Shown: positions 1 to 11,332 of the stretch, piece after piece
Layout of the letters: every line of letters begins with the position of its first letter
Numbering within the stretch: the stretch's first letter is position 1
DNA from: Gadus chalcogrammus
Lineage: Eukaryota; Chordata; Actinopteri; Gadiformes; Gadidae
Direction of reading: 5' to 3'
DNA: 64,000 nucleotides
Assembly: GCF_026213295.1 (NCBI RefSeq)
Contig: NC_079412.1
Coordinates: 7,915,969 to 7,979,968 of the forward strand
Translations under genes and position numbers: made by a program
Notes under the pieces: generated by a model
Database searches by the model: none
Told to the model about the DNA's origin: nothing
Seen by the model: only the letters and a program-made list of their open reading frames with translations

Positions 1-564
1 AGGGCCAGAAGTGTGGATTATCGGGGACAGCTACGTCCGCCGTGGAGAGGAGAGAGAGCCAAGGAAACCTGTGGCCCCCACCTTGGCCTAGAGGCCAGGG
101 TCAGTTGGTTTGACTGGGGCGGGCTGAGATGGAAGACCCTCATCCCTTTCTTCCTGCAGTCCCTGAGAGGAAGAACAGCCCCGGATGTCCTGCTCATCCA
201 CTGTGGCGGCAACGACCTCGGACGCCTGGAGGGAGTTGAGGTTGTTGCCGCAATGAAGCAGGACCTGCAGTACCTCCACCGGCAGTTCCCAGCAATGCAG
301 ATCGTCTACTCTAACATCAACGAGAGACGCCGGTGGAGGGCTGACCATCCGGGGAAGCTAAATCACGCTAGGAAATGGGTGAACAGTGTGATGAACGCAT
401 TTGTTAGTGTAGAGCTAGGAGGCAACAGCGTAGAGCATCCTGGAATAAGGTTTAACTGCTGTGGTTTATACTTAAAAGACAAGGTTCATTTCACCAATAG
501 GGGAAATGACATTTTTTTAAAAAGCATTTCAAAGTCTCTTGAAGCGATAATCCGGAGTGGGTGA
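1..564 (+). pseudogene. SGNH/GDSL hydrolase-like protein, 5' end outside window, frameshifted
   Basis: Esterase-type fold of the SGNH family. The nucleophile motif (IIGDSYVRR) is in reading frame 2 at about 17-46, with GDS at 23-31. The rest of the protein is in frame 1 from about 50 to a TGA near 564, so one indel in the purine-rich GAGAGGAGAGAGAG stretch breaks the gene. The frame-1 part shows the Gly block (FDWGGLRW), the GGND block at about 205-216 (LLIHCGGNDLG) and the C-terminal Asp-x-x-His block (LKDKVHF), so all four SGNH blocks are present across the two frames. Similar hydrolase ORFs occur in tyrosine-recombinase retrotransposons (Ngaro/DIRS type) and as multicopy fish loci. No recombinase or RT is seen beside it, so assignment to such an element is inference. 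Confidence 0.72.
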
Positions 565-1980
565 AACTGACACTTTTAGGACCAATGCCTTCAGCCTTCT
601 CCACTTTGAATTGTAATTTCAACAGTTTTCAATACTGTAAGATATAATCCAGGTCCTTAATCTTTATTCGATGATGCTCTTCTCTGCGTATTTGATAAAT
701 CAGTAATTATAACCTTTTTGGTAATCATTTGCGTTTATCACACTGTTCATTCATTTCACTGTTCTTCCTCTCATTCCTTTCCTTACTTCTTCTTTAGGCT
801 ACCTGTCTTTGTTTCCCCTTCCACTCTTCTGCCCCAGCCAAACAGCCAAAAAAAGTGTTTTGTTAAAATTTGGGGTGGGGGCTCTTGTAATAAAAGCTTT
901 TTTTATTGTAACACTTCAAATCCTATTTCTTACACATGCAGCCATTTGGACACCATTATATGATAGCTGATAACCAAGGTACACACTGTAATACTATAAT
1001 CAAGAGGACATACAGGCAGTTCAAATAAAAAGAGATAGAACTTTATTGATCTGGAAACTTCATAAATATGTAAGATTGCTCCATATAATACCATAGTAAC
1101 ATAGTAAACGTATGTAGGCCTAAGAAATTCAGTATAATGTTATTGCTTAAACAGATTCCTTCCAACTAACTATTTACGAAAAATGCAATCAATAATTTAT
1201 ATAAAAGTAAATGTTTACATATCGACCAGCAACGAAGTTGGAGTAGCCTACCCAAATAATGAATTGTAATACACCAACATTGTCAACTGTCATACATAGC
1301 TAACCATAACCCTGTCATACATAGCTAAACAAGCAAATGAAAATGAAATACCTACCAACGCATCTGAAATGTTAATATCAGACAATTAACAATATTATGA
1401 AAATTACGTAGGTCTCCCATAATCATTCAGGTAATCAATACGTCCGTGCCGGTTACAGCTATTTCAATGATATGTTTGTTATATATCCGTGTTCAACGCC
1501 ATTCATGTTAAGTAAAAGGACAAATCTCAGACTTTGGAAGTTAATGGAGTTAATGGAAGTTAATTCGGAATTTAATTTAATTCGGAACTTAATGGAGCCG
1601 TGCACTTCAAAATAGGTCCATAGCAAGGAGCCGTTTGTTTCAGTACGACTCCTTTCAGCTGCCCACCCAACATAAACTGCTAATAAAACGCTTGAGGAGG
1701 CGTTTTGAAAAGAAAAAACTAATTTTTTTTTTAGAACAGGGTAGAAATATAATTATGAGCCTTTGATTGATATCCAGACATTTTTTGCGGAGACACGATC
1801 CTGTTCCCCACTTGTATTGGAGTGGACGGCGATATCTACTTCTGGGCCACATGAAATGACGGACCCCCGTCCACAGCCAGCTTAAACAGCTGCAATACCA
1901 GGCTTGGCCTCTGAGCACTGGTGGATTGCGGAAGTATGCGCCTATCCTGGGGGCCTGGCCGAGGCCAATACGTAAAAAAG
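565..1980. other. non-coding, AT-rich
   Basis: No supportable gene. ORFs here are short, with no recognisable motifs. The stretch is AT-rich and probably holds the 3' flank of the hydrolase remnant and unrecognised repeat debris. Two direct copies of GGCCACGCCCACTT sit just at its right edge (about 1981 and 2000); this motif is also present in the LTR family described at 20506. Confidence 0.5.
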
Positions 1981-2246
1981 GCCACGCCCACTTCAAATAG
2001 GCCACGCCCACTTGACGGGCATATAGCGCGTGATTCAGTTGGAGAGGACAGAGACTATAGGTAACCGCAGAGAGAACCGGGCTTAAGCCCGGGGCTTGAA
2101 GCTCACAATATTGTCCCTCACACGCGTTAGATACAATTCCCTCCCTTAAGCTTCAGTCACCATACCGAAACATGCCTACTTTAACAAATAAAGTGAGTTA
2201 AAAGCGACCAAGGATTGGACCACTTTCTTCCAGAAATAACGCATCA
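1981..2246 (+). repeat. LTR family A, 5'-truncated copy
   Basis: Matches the 3' two thirds of the complete solo LTR at 20506-20938. Shared blocks include GGTAACCGCGGAGAGAACCG (one mismatch here), the ACGCGTTAGATACAATTCCC block, the polyadenylation region CAAATAAAGTGAGTTAAAAG and the terminal GAAATAACGCATCA. No internal retrotransposon coding sequence flanks it. Confidence 0.7.
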
Positions 2247-2644
2247 GACAGGTGCGGGGCGTGGCGAGCGGAGCCGGGCACCGCAACGGGGTACACTTGG
2301 ACCTCATCAACTCATCACACACCCTTTCTTAAGCCTGGCGGGGACTGCTCGTCGGCGCCAGATTATTCCGTCTCATTCGGTACTTTGGCTGACGAGTGTA
2401 AATCTACCTCCAATACTCTGACCTGATCTTTTTTATTCCTAACGTCGTGTGATCTTTTCGCCAGTAGCCAATTCCTCGCAAGCGGATAACCACAGGACCG
2501 CAGCATTCTCCGGTCCCTCCGCCAGCTACGCCTACCCGCTCCTGTCTTCGCCTTGCCCGCTGGATATCTTTTGAGTTCCGTTTTGACAATAAACTTTGGA
2601 TAGTCCGAACTGCCTCGGTCTCTGCATCCGGGGTCCAAACTAAC
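2247..2644 (+). repeat. LTR-like fragment, second family
   Basis: GC-rich block ending in an AATAAA signal (2588-2593) about 50 bp before a terminus GGTCCAAACTAACA. This is the R-U5 layout of fish Ty3/gypsy-type LTRs. The right edge interrupts the piggyBac-type coding frame: on the minus strand the transposase reads up to about 2645 and is then replaced by LTR sequence. The left edge is unclear because the block abuts another LTR copy. ORFs called in it on the minus strand are not real. Confidence 0.5.
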
Positions 2645-4411
2645 ATTTCCGCTAACCGTAACACCGTAAGTTCTTGTGGAGTAGTATTCAGAGACACTCC
2701 TCGAGTTTGTAGCATTCTTTGACTAGTCTTCATCCTCATCCTCATCGTCATCCGCTTATCCGGGGTCGGGTCGCGGGGGGAGCAGCTCAAGCAGGGGGCC
2801 CCAGACTTCCCTTTCCCGGGCCATTGACCAGCTCTGACGGGGGGATCCCGAGGCGTTCCCAGGCCAGTGTTGAGATATAATCTCTCCACCTAGTCCTGGG
2901 TCTTCCCCGAGGTCTCCTCCCCACTGGACGTGCCTGAAACACCTCCCAAGGAAGGCGCCCAGTGGGCATCCTTACCAGATGCCCGAACCACCTCAGCTGA
3001 CTCCTTCCTAAGTAAAGGAGCAGCGGCTCTAATCCGAGTTCCTCACGGATGGCTGAGCTTCTCACCCTATCCCTAAGGGAGACGCCAGCCACCCTTCTGA
3101 GAAAACTCATCTCGGCCGCTTGTACCCGCGATCTCGTCCTTTCGGTCATCACCCAGCCCTCATGACCATAGGTGAGGATAGGAACGAAGATCGACCGGTA
3201 GATCGAGAGCTTTGCCTTGCGGCTCAGCTCTCTTTTCGTTACAACGGTGCGGTAAAGCGAACGCAATACCGCCCCCGCTGCTCCGAGTCTCCGGCCAATC
3301 TCACGCTCCATAGTACCCTCACTCACGAACAAGACCCCGAGGTACTTGAACTCCTTCACTTGGGCTAAGGACTCATTTCCTACCCAGAGTAAGCAATCCA
3401 CCGGTTTCCTGCTAAGAGTCATGGCCTCAGATTTAGCGGTGCTGATCCTCATCCCAGCCGCTTCACACTCGGCTGCCAGCCGATCCAGTGAGTGCTGAAG
3501 GTCACAGGCCGATGATCCAATGAGGACCACATCATCTGCTAAAAGCAGTGACGAGATCCTCAGACCACCGAACTGCGAATTCTTTGACTAGTGAATGCTG
3601 CAATTCTTCAAAGACTCTGTTGTCAATGTATTGGGAAAAGTACTGAATTTGACTCCAGTCGATTCGGGTTGTAGGGTCATCTTGACAGTCAGGAAGCACA
3701 GGTGTGAACCTAATATGAAGAAAATTAATAATTAAACCACGCAGAAATCTACTTTATTACATGCACTCGGGTAGTAGTGCATCAGTGGGACAATTACAGT
3801 GTTATAGATCTGCAATCCTATTGACCATAATTATAGGAACTTCTCAAAATTATAATTTATAGTATTGTTACCATGAATATCAATGGCTAATTACTGAATC
3901 ACTGATTATATTATCCTCATACTAAATAAAACCTACGTGCTACTCTTGACGCACAGAGGGCGACGCCTTTCCTGCTTATCCCTGTTTGTCTCTGTGTCTG
4001 TCTGCTCATCTGAACCTCCTGCATCTTCTTCCTCTTCTTCTTCTTCACGGTCTTCTTCTACCCCAGGTTCAAACTCATGCCCATCTCCCTCATCATCTGA
4101 AAGCTCCAAATCTGAATCTTCTTCAACTATCTTGTAGAGAATCTTCTCTGCTTCAGTTCTGTTTCCTACAACAATGTTGAGTCATTAAGTACATGAAGAT
4201 GGTCTTGGTATCCACTATAATTGACATTCATAAAGGGGCTATTATTTTAAAACACTTATGATTGAAATACATTCAGAACTAAATATATAATTCCTGAGAT
4301 GTTACTGAACAAGGAGATATATGATTATCACAGTAAAAAACACAATAGATAAACAATATTTGACTTACCGCTCCTCTTTCCATAAAATGTGCTCGCTGCT
4401 ATGCTGGCCAT
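2645..4411 (-). pseudogene. piggyBac-type transposase remnant (PGBD-like), N-terminal exons
   Basis: Minus strand. A short first exon starts at 4411 (MASIAASTFYGKRS) and has a GTAAGT donor after 4369. The second exon (about 4165-3937) is very acidic, as in piggyBac N-termini. The third exon starts at 3709 and reads into the start of the DDE_Tnp_1_7-type domain (IDWSQIQYFSQYIDNRVFEE), is broken by a LINE at 3578, and resumes after the target duplication (RMLQTRGVSLNTTPQEL) to about 2645, where an LTR cuts it. A 1-nt frame difference lies at the LINE junction. The catalytic region is missing, so the protein is dead. Assignment rests on spacing and wording of the IDNxxFEEL and TTPQEL segments, from memory of the family. 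Confidence 0.68.
2728..3578 (-). mobile_element. RTE/Rex3-like LINE, 5'-truncated
   Basis: Minus-strand ORF for the C-terminal half of a LINE reverse transcriptase. It opens at FGGLRISSLLLADDVVLIG with the catalytic ADD motif (about 3540) and runs through KSEAMTLSRKPVDCLLWVG, TYGHEGWVMTERTRSRVQ and a basic RRPRGRPRTRWRDY tail. Frame is lost near the end. The 3' terminus has short GATGAG/GATGA repeats, as expected for RTE/Rex3 elements. Perfect 14-bp target duplications (ATTCTTTGACTAGT) sit at 2714-2727 and 3579-3592. Endonuclease and N-terminal RT are absent: a typical 5'-truncated insertion. Confidence 0.88.
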
Positions 4412-4842
4412 TTTGGATGAGAAGGAAGAGGAAGTTCCCAGAATCCCAACCAATCACATGGCATATCACTGTAAAGCCCTGAATGTCCTCTTGGCAATAC
4501 AACAGGACTTGGTAGAGTAGCTCAAAAGAGCTGAATGATATGCATGTGAACCAATGGGCGGGGTCTCAGGAGGGTATAATGGCCGTGAACAAGCCACTAC
4601 ACGCTGAAGGGCGCGCGGCCCGAAACGTCCGTTGTTGGCCATTCAAAGTTTCGAGTGCTGTCCTTGCTTTCATGAAATCAATACTACAACTCCATTTCTA
4701 AATTAAGCTTAATTGGGAAACAATTCTGCTGCTTACCTTGCTATTCCACATGTAAATCCCTTGGCTGTCGGGTGCATTCAGCCTGCTGGCAATGACGACC
4801 AATGCGCACAGAAGTGTTCCCCCTCATTACAAAAGCATTGAA
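4412..4842. other. intergenic, no gene seen
   Basis: Promoter side of the piggyBac remnant. Contains a GC-rich GAAGGGCGCGCGGCCCGAAA segment (about 4605-4625) followed by unique-looking sequence. No coding region is supported. Confidence 0.4.
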
Positions 4843-5401
4843 CCGGTGTAAGTGCCATATTGGCTCAGCTACCAGATCGGCTCGGGGTCCGTCGTCTGCT
4901 GATTACGTCACACAATACGCTATCTACAGCAATAAGGTCTTTTATGGCTTAAATTAAAGAGCCTGTAATGATCTTTCATTTTGAACATAGACCATTCCCA
5001 ACCTATCTGTATGGATAGTTTTCTTCTAAAAACAAAACATCCCTCGGAATCATCTTGGCTGTTAAGATAAGCCGTCCGTGTTGCCAGATTGGGCAAATTT
5101 TCAGCCTGATTTGGCTACTTTGAATCACGTTAGGCTGGAAAAACGGGACATATGCCCAATCTGGCAACACAAACCGAAACTAGACAGACCTACTCGCGCT
5201 CACGCATGTGCTCGCTGTGGTTGCTATGACGACAGCCAGAGCTACAGCACAAAACAGCCAATCACAACTGTCCCTTAGCAGCCAATCACAATGTAGCCTA
5301 CGCCCATTCAAGCGTACAGCCAATGATATTGTGTAACGTAATCAGCAGACGACGGACCCCGAGCCGATCTGGTAGCCGAGCCAATATGGTACTTACACCG
5401 G
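4843..5401. mobile_element. non-autonomous DNA transposon with about 75-bp terminal inverted repeats
   Basis: The left end CCGGTGTAAGTGCCATATTG is repeated as the reverse complement at the right end (CAATATGGTACTTACACCGG). The inverted repeat continues for about 75 bp with only a few mismatches. A second, internal inverted repeat (GTGTTGCCAGATTGGGCA near 5078 and its complement near 5155) makes the centre foldback-like. No transposase is encoded; the 66-residue ORF inside it is not convincing. Flanks read TTGAA and AACTG, so no clear target duplication was identified and the superfamily is unassigned. Confidence 0.8.
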
Positions 5402-5888
5402 AACTGAAATCACAGGCAGCCTCTATTTTTTAACCAATCTGATCGCAGTTGATTTAGTATGACAGGTGTGGCCATAATAAGAATGCATGTGCTTTTTCAA
5501 CTTGAATGGACTTGGGCAATACCATTTCAAAATATTACATAACTAAAAACAACATGTTATTCAATGTTAACATTCAAATACACATTCACACAGAATGCAG
5601 TTTTAACCCTTTCAGATAAGCACACTGCAAGCCATCTCAGAAATAGTATATCTTAGTTTATTACAGCTGTAGGACCTTCTACACTTCAAAGTGAATGTAT
5701 TTGTATATTTATCCTGAAATAGGTCCTTAATAGGCTATACATTATTAGAAGGGGTATTCTTCGCTTGCAAGTGAAGGGTAAAATGCAACTGTTCATTGTG
5801 CCATCAAAACTAACTTTGTTTTTTTTATGGGACACTGAAGACCATTCAAAGCTCACTGCAGAAAAGGTATCAAACTTGCATTTCATAA
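5402..5888. other. non-coding
   Basis: AT-rich sequence with no supportable gene. Small ORFs on the minus strand (5686-5886) lack recognisable features. Confidence 0.45.
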
Positions 5889-6182
5889 TTGTATCCCATA
5901 CACACAGAGATGGCCTCTTATTGGACTAAAAGGAGGCGAGTCTTGTCCAAAGCAAGGGAGACAGAGAACGAGATTTTGCAGCAATTACATTTTACAGTTA
6001 ATCAGGCTGAAAACCCCCCCCCCCTAAGTGAAAGCTTATCAGATCTAGCACTGTGTGAGACAACTTCAGAATTCGAGAACAGTCCTTGCCAAAACACTAC
6101 AGACAGTGATGCCAGTGAAAGAGAGGATTTTAGTGGGTTATCCAGCTCTGATGAAAGTGAGCCTGATAGTGGAGCAGATTAA
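5889..6182 (+). CDS. short hydrophilic ORF, possible N-terminal exon of a CACTA-like transposon protein
   Basis: Open frame of 97 residues; the likely start is the ATG at 5910 (MASYWTKRRRVLSKARETE). It has a basic start, then a Ser/Asp/Glu-rich acidic tail ending in DESEPDSGAD. I recall similar starts in fish CACTA/EnSpm-like transposase loci, and a CACTA-like remnant on the same strand lies at 12.0-13.3 kb. The two could be parts of one element opened by later insertions, but this is inference. No domain is recognised in the ORF itself. Confidence 0.35.
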   Translation: MYPIHTEMASYWTKRRRVLSKARETENEILQQLHFTVNQAENPPPLSESLSDLALCETTSEFENSPCQNTTDSDASEREDFSGLSSSDESEPDSGAD

Positions 6183-6184
6183 TG

Positions 6185-6650
6185 GCATATTTCAAGAGAA
6201 TCGTTCAAATTGGTATACAAGCATGAAATTTGGCGCAGATACTCTCTAAGGGTCACTTTTTGGAAAAAAAGGCGTTGGCCACCAATAATTCAAGATGGCA
6301 GCCATTTTTCAAGATGGCTGCTATTTCTGTAAAATGCTCATTATGTCAATCGTTCAAACAGTGATGTAGGCATAACCTTTAGTGAAAATACTCTCTTAAG
6401 AATGTTTTTTTTTAAAACTGTGCTTGTCCCTCAAAAATTCAAGATGGCAACCATTTTTCAAGATGGCTGCCATTTCTCTTGAACCCTTACATCAATTCTT
6501 CAAATGGTGATGCTATCATCACATTTGGTACAACTATTCTTCAAGGAACATTCTCATGGAAAAAGGTGTGTGCCACTCAAAAATTAAAGATGGCGACCAT
6601 TTTCAAGATGGCTACCATTTCTGTCAGAGGTCAAAGTAATGTGTTAAGGA
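6185..6650 (+). repeat. tandem repeat, about 150-bp unit, three diverged copies
   Basis: Each copy contains a palindromic core of the form CAAGATGGCNRCCATTTTT followed by CAAGATGGCTGCCATTTCT. The cores are near 6285-6330, 6438-6475 and 6585-6622. They are separated by related spacers carrying TCGTTCAAA/TTCTTCAAA-type phrases and GGAAAAA...GG.GT.GCCA..CAA before the next core. Confidence 0.75.
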
Positions 6651-6847
6651 ATAGGTGAGTCAATCTATGAAAAAAAAGGGCTTAACCCCAAATTGACACA
6701 AAAGATTTTTCAATGGATTCTACTAGTATTTAGTGTGCAGAATAACATACTAAAAGTATACCAAAATATGCCTCCCAGATAGCCCTCATTTCCAAATATA
6801 TGAGTGGTGACAAACTGCTGTAAATCAGCTGTGAATGATCTGAGTAG

Positions 6848-7773
6848 TTAGGGGCCGTGTGCACCAAAAGCGTTTTTAAAAGGCGGAGCGCCTGTCTGTA
6901 ATGCATTCTCTATGGCAGGACGCGCATGCAGCGCGCCTTTTCAAAAGCCGCCCGGGGCGGTTAAACGTTCCGCGCGCCTCGCGCTTCGAGGCGCGCGCCC
7001 CAGTTGAAAACAGTTGAACTTTTGAAGAAAAGCGCTCCACGTCATCTGTGCTTTTTTCGAACGACCAATCAAAATCGACGAGGAGGCAAGGCTAAAAGTA
7101 TCAACAGAACACAAACTGAAACATGTCGGACGAAAGTTTAATAACAGCTGTGAGTGAGTGTCCGGTCCTGTACGACCTCACGTTAAAGGCGTATCATGAC
7201 CAGACAAAGCGCAACCAGGCCTGGCGGGACATTTCAGCTGTGCTGGGCGTTACAGGTGAGAATTATTAATTAATTATTTATATTATTATCATGTTTATTA
7301 ATGATATTATCGCATTTAACTATTAGCCGTTAATTACAAACTGCCACCCGTTTACTTGCTCTTGTGTTTTACAAACTACGGTAGTCAAGTAAGCTAACTA
7401 AAATATCAGTTAGCATTAACGTTACTGATAGGTAGGCTTGATATTAACCTTGTAGGTTGTGTGAATTGCTAATTTCAAGAGACATAATCTTGTATCAACA
7501 GCTGAAGTGTCCCGCAAGAAGTGGAAGTACTTGCGTGACAAATATTTGAAGGAGAGGAAGGCAGAGAGGGACAGAAAAAAAAGTGGGACCGGTGCCACCT
7601 CTTTCAAGAGGTGGAAGTATATGGCCATCATGGGCTTCCTGGAGCGCCATGTTAAGGAGAGGGTGACATCCAGCAATATGGATTCAGAGCAGGGAGATTA
7701 TAGCCAGGATAGCCAGGAGATAGCACCGGAGATCTTGGCCCTGCTAGCGCCCATGATGTCTCCCCAACGAGAG
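6848..7773 (+). mobile_element. PIF/Harbinger-type element end with a two-exon MADF (Myb/SANT-like) protein gene
   Basis: Left terminus TTA + GGGGCCGTGTGCACCAAAAG (TIR from 6851) matches Harbinger style: GGGG start with a TTA target site. Exon 1 (7123-7255) starts MSDESLITAVSECPVLYD and encodes the first half of a MADF DNA-binding domain; donor CAG/GTGAGA. Exon 2 (7502-7773) continues AEVSRKKWKYLRDKYLKE with the RWKYMAIMGFL core and an acidic tail; donor GAG/GTAGGC at 7773. MADF proteins are the second ORF of Harbinger elements and help the transposase bind DNA and enter the nucleus (family knowledge). The transposase ORF and right TIR were not found, so the element is incomplete. The two exons read without frameshift. 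Confidence 0.72.
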
Positions 7774-8255
7774 GTAGGCTACTGGTAGGCCTATAACGAA
7801 AGCTAGTAGCCTAAAACATATGCTAAAAACATACCCTAACATTCTAGTGTCTTGGCTGTGAATAAGACTGAGCTTGTGCTAAAGGAATGACGATATGATG
7901 ATGTAATTACCTTATTAAAATTTGTATTGGATCACCATAGCAGTATTTGTTAATTAGTTAATTAGAAAACAAAAAAGAATTGCACAGTTGCTAATAAAGG
8001 TTTGCCTTCTTATTAATTAAATATGAAAATAGCCTACATTTAATTTATTGAATTAATAAGAAGGCAAACCGTTTAAATTATCCATATGACAAAAGACAGG
8101 CCAAATATTTGACACTGTGATCACTGTTGATCTTGCAACATACACAGTATGTTATATGTAACAATAATCACTGATATATACGACAAATATATTTCTAAGG
8201 CCTCTTTTTCCACACACAGCGATTTTTTATTTTCTTTCATTCACCTCATTGACAG
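7774..8255. other. AT-rich non-coding with a perfect 20-bp inverted repeat
   Basis: No gene. Contains GGTTTGCCTTCTTATTAATT at 7999-8018 and its exact reverse complement at 8051-8070, with a 32-bp loop. This may be a small MITE or foldback. Confidence 0.5.
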
Positions 8256-8760
8256 ATGGCACAGGTGTGGAAGGTCGTCAAATTCAAAGATAGCAGCACT
8301 ACCATTGTGCAAAGCAGCTGGTTGGAGGAGGCAGGGGAGTCATGAAATTGTTTCTGGCCTCCTAGTTCTTATGATCACATCCGCCTCCAGAAGGCAGTCG
8401 CGCACCATATTCCTCCAGGTGCAGCGTGGGACGTGCACGGCGAAGTGAGGGTCTTGGTTAGATGTGGTAAGGAAAAATGCTGCATATGAAAACTTTTTTA
8501 TAAGATTCAACTTGCTAGATTTCACTAATGCATGCCATTCACTTTCAGCAACATATGTTAAGGTAAAGGACTACCTGAAAAAGTCCTTACAGTGCTTAAC
8601 ATCAGACATACAGTCAGAGGCTGAAGACCCTATCAGAAGGAAAAGAAGGTAAAAAACAAAAACAAAAAATCCTCTCCAGAGGTGAATGAGGCCACACATT
8701 ACCGCTATCCACCAGACCCACCAAACCCTCTAGGCCCCTTCCTTGGATAAACGACTCCCT
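8256..8760 (+). pseudogene. DUF4806-family-like protein, N-terminal exons, broken
   Basis: Exon 1 (8256-8466) follows a pyrimidine tract and reads MAQVWKVVKFKDSSTTIVQS, then NCFWPPSSYDHIRLQKAV after an in-frame TGA at 8343-8345, ending at donor TGTG/GTAAGG. Exon 2 (8549-8648) follows TTTCAG and has the phrase TSDIQSEAEDP then RRKRR; donor AAG/GTAAAA. A third exon may start after CTCTCCAG at about 8681. The W-x-VV-F opening, the WPP phrase and the TSD-SE-KRR run are what I remember of the multicopy fish and cnidarian DUF4806 proteins of unknown function. The remainder of the gene is not found; a hAT C-terminus follows instead. Confidence 0.5.
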
Positions 8761-8863
8761 TAAATCGATGCGCTCTAACCTCATGGGCTGCTGAGAGAGA
8801 ATGGCATAAAACGAACAACCTATCAGACTTAACACAATACCAGTAATTATTGAACTGAGAAAC

Positions 8864-9292
8864 GTGGCACAGCAATGGGACAGACTGATAAAATCGCACT
8901 TGGATGACTACGCAACTAGAGCAGTTGAAGAGAAATTAGATGACCAAGAAGAGATAGAAATAATAAGCAAAACCTGTGTCTCTTGCAAAGAGGGCCCCCT
9001 GTGCTGCTACAAAATCCTTCTCAGATTTAACATGCTGACTCACGCATATCCCCTACTTGGGTTGGCATACAAGTTTCTGCTGACACTGTCAATAACTCAG
9101 GTAGCCTGTGAGCGGTCATTTTCAACCCTTCGCTACATCAAAAACCGACTGATGAGTTGCCTGTCTGCCAGCAAACTGGAAGCCTTTTTGTTGATGGCCA
9201 CTGAAAAGGATGTCCTTGTGTCTCTTGATACTGACACAGTGATTGACAGAGTTGCAGAGAAGAGCGAATCAATGAAGAAACTGCTTTTATAA
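8864..9292 (+). pseudogene. hAT transposase C-terminal dimerisation region
   Basis: Open 142-residue frame ending in a stop at 9290-9292. It contains the conserved hAT-dimerisation signature: LTLSITQVACERSFSTLRYI followed by KNRLMSCLSASKLEAFLLM. In hAT proteins this segment completes the catalytic fold and mediates dimerisation. Similar C-termini are found in ZMYM1-like fish hAT proteins. No N-terminal zinc finger or catalytic Asp region is recognisable upstream, so this is a fragment. The ATG at 8864 is only the first in the frame. Confidence 0.75.
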
Positions 9293-9886
9293 GGTGAGAT
9301 TTATGATGAATAAATACGTTTGTGTTAAATTAGTGGATTTAATTAAATGTTTTGACAGAAAATAATGTTATTATTGCTTTGCTCTCTCCTCCTCTCTCAG
9401 GGTGCCCTTGCTGTTTGCAGTTGCTCAAGTTCGTAATCATCCAATTTCATTGCCTTGCTACAGATTCGTTCTTGTGGACTATTGGGGGGGCCATTCAACA
9501 TTTTCTCAAACAGTATGTATATCAGACTGTTGTCTAGCTCCTTTTCTTTTTTTTTGTCATTAGTCCTGCTATAATGCAATTGGTGTGTATCACTCACTTT
9601 TTTGTCTGTCAAACTCTTTCTCTTTAAGGCTGCCCTGTCCCCCAGGGATGTGCCTTTCATTGGTGTGGACTTCCCAGGCATTCTTCACATTTGTAAGTTT
9701 ACTATGCTGTATACTGTTGTAATGTGTTCTTGCTGACATCCACCTGGACGGTCATAAAGTCTACTACTTTTACAGAGTGACTGTAATGAATGCAACTATC
9801 CATTATTGCATTACTTTAAAGAAACCAATACTATCAATGTACATTTTGTAAAACACTAATTTTCACTGTTCTCTTTACCCACCTTG

Positions 9887-10890
<1,004 letters not shown>

Positions 10891-10894
10891 ATAT

Positions 10895-11332
10895 TGTGGC
10901 AGACGCCAGGGAGGGGTGAGTGGAGTGGTAGGTCTGGCAACCTGCCAGCTCCCCCCCAAGCCATATATGGACTTCCTCCCATTAACGAGGCAGGCCTGAA
11001 GGCCATTAAGATAGCAGGCTACCACAAGCCAAAGTTAGGGCTAGGGCTAGCTAGCAGGCCGGATCTGTGTGATCGCCTGGAAGCTGAGGCCGACTACAGA
11101 GAGCCTCTGCGTGAGCTTCTGTAAACCTTGTACGGCCAAGAGTGCAAGAGACCTGGACCTTGATCGATTACTTGTGTACCGACCGATTTGTATGAGGACC
11201 CTCCCGGTGACGACCCCTGGACACGGACTACAGACGCTAAATTACCCTTGTCCCCACCCTGGTGACAATTATTTACTATGTGAATAAATCCCCCGTTTGA
11301 ACTGCTCTCTGTGTTGGGTTTGTCATTTAACT
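10895..11332 (+). repeat. probable solo LTR (third family)
   Basis: Starts TGTGGCAGACGCCAGGGAGG. A GAATAAA signal lies near 11281, and CTGTGTTGGGTTTGTCA follows. Just beyond lies TGGTGGCGTGGAAACC, which could be a primer-binding-site-like sequence. Order and spacing fit an LTR with its polyadenylation signal, but no internal coding sequence or target duplication was established. The ORFs across it are shadows. Confidence 0.5.

Noticed and set aside
2404..2889. 161-residue minus-strand ORF upstream of the LINE tail
   Set aside because: Crosses the LINE 3' end, the target duplication, piggyBac remnant and LTR; a chance open frame over several repeats, although part of it covers the true piggyBac frame.
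4600..4640. GGGCGCGCGGCCC motif resembling repeated 3' ends of some fish transposons
   Set aside because: Too short to assign and no partner terminus found.
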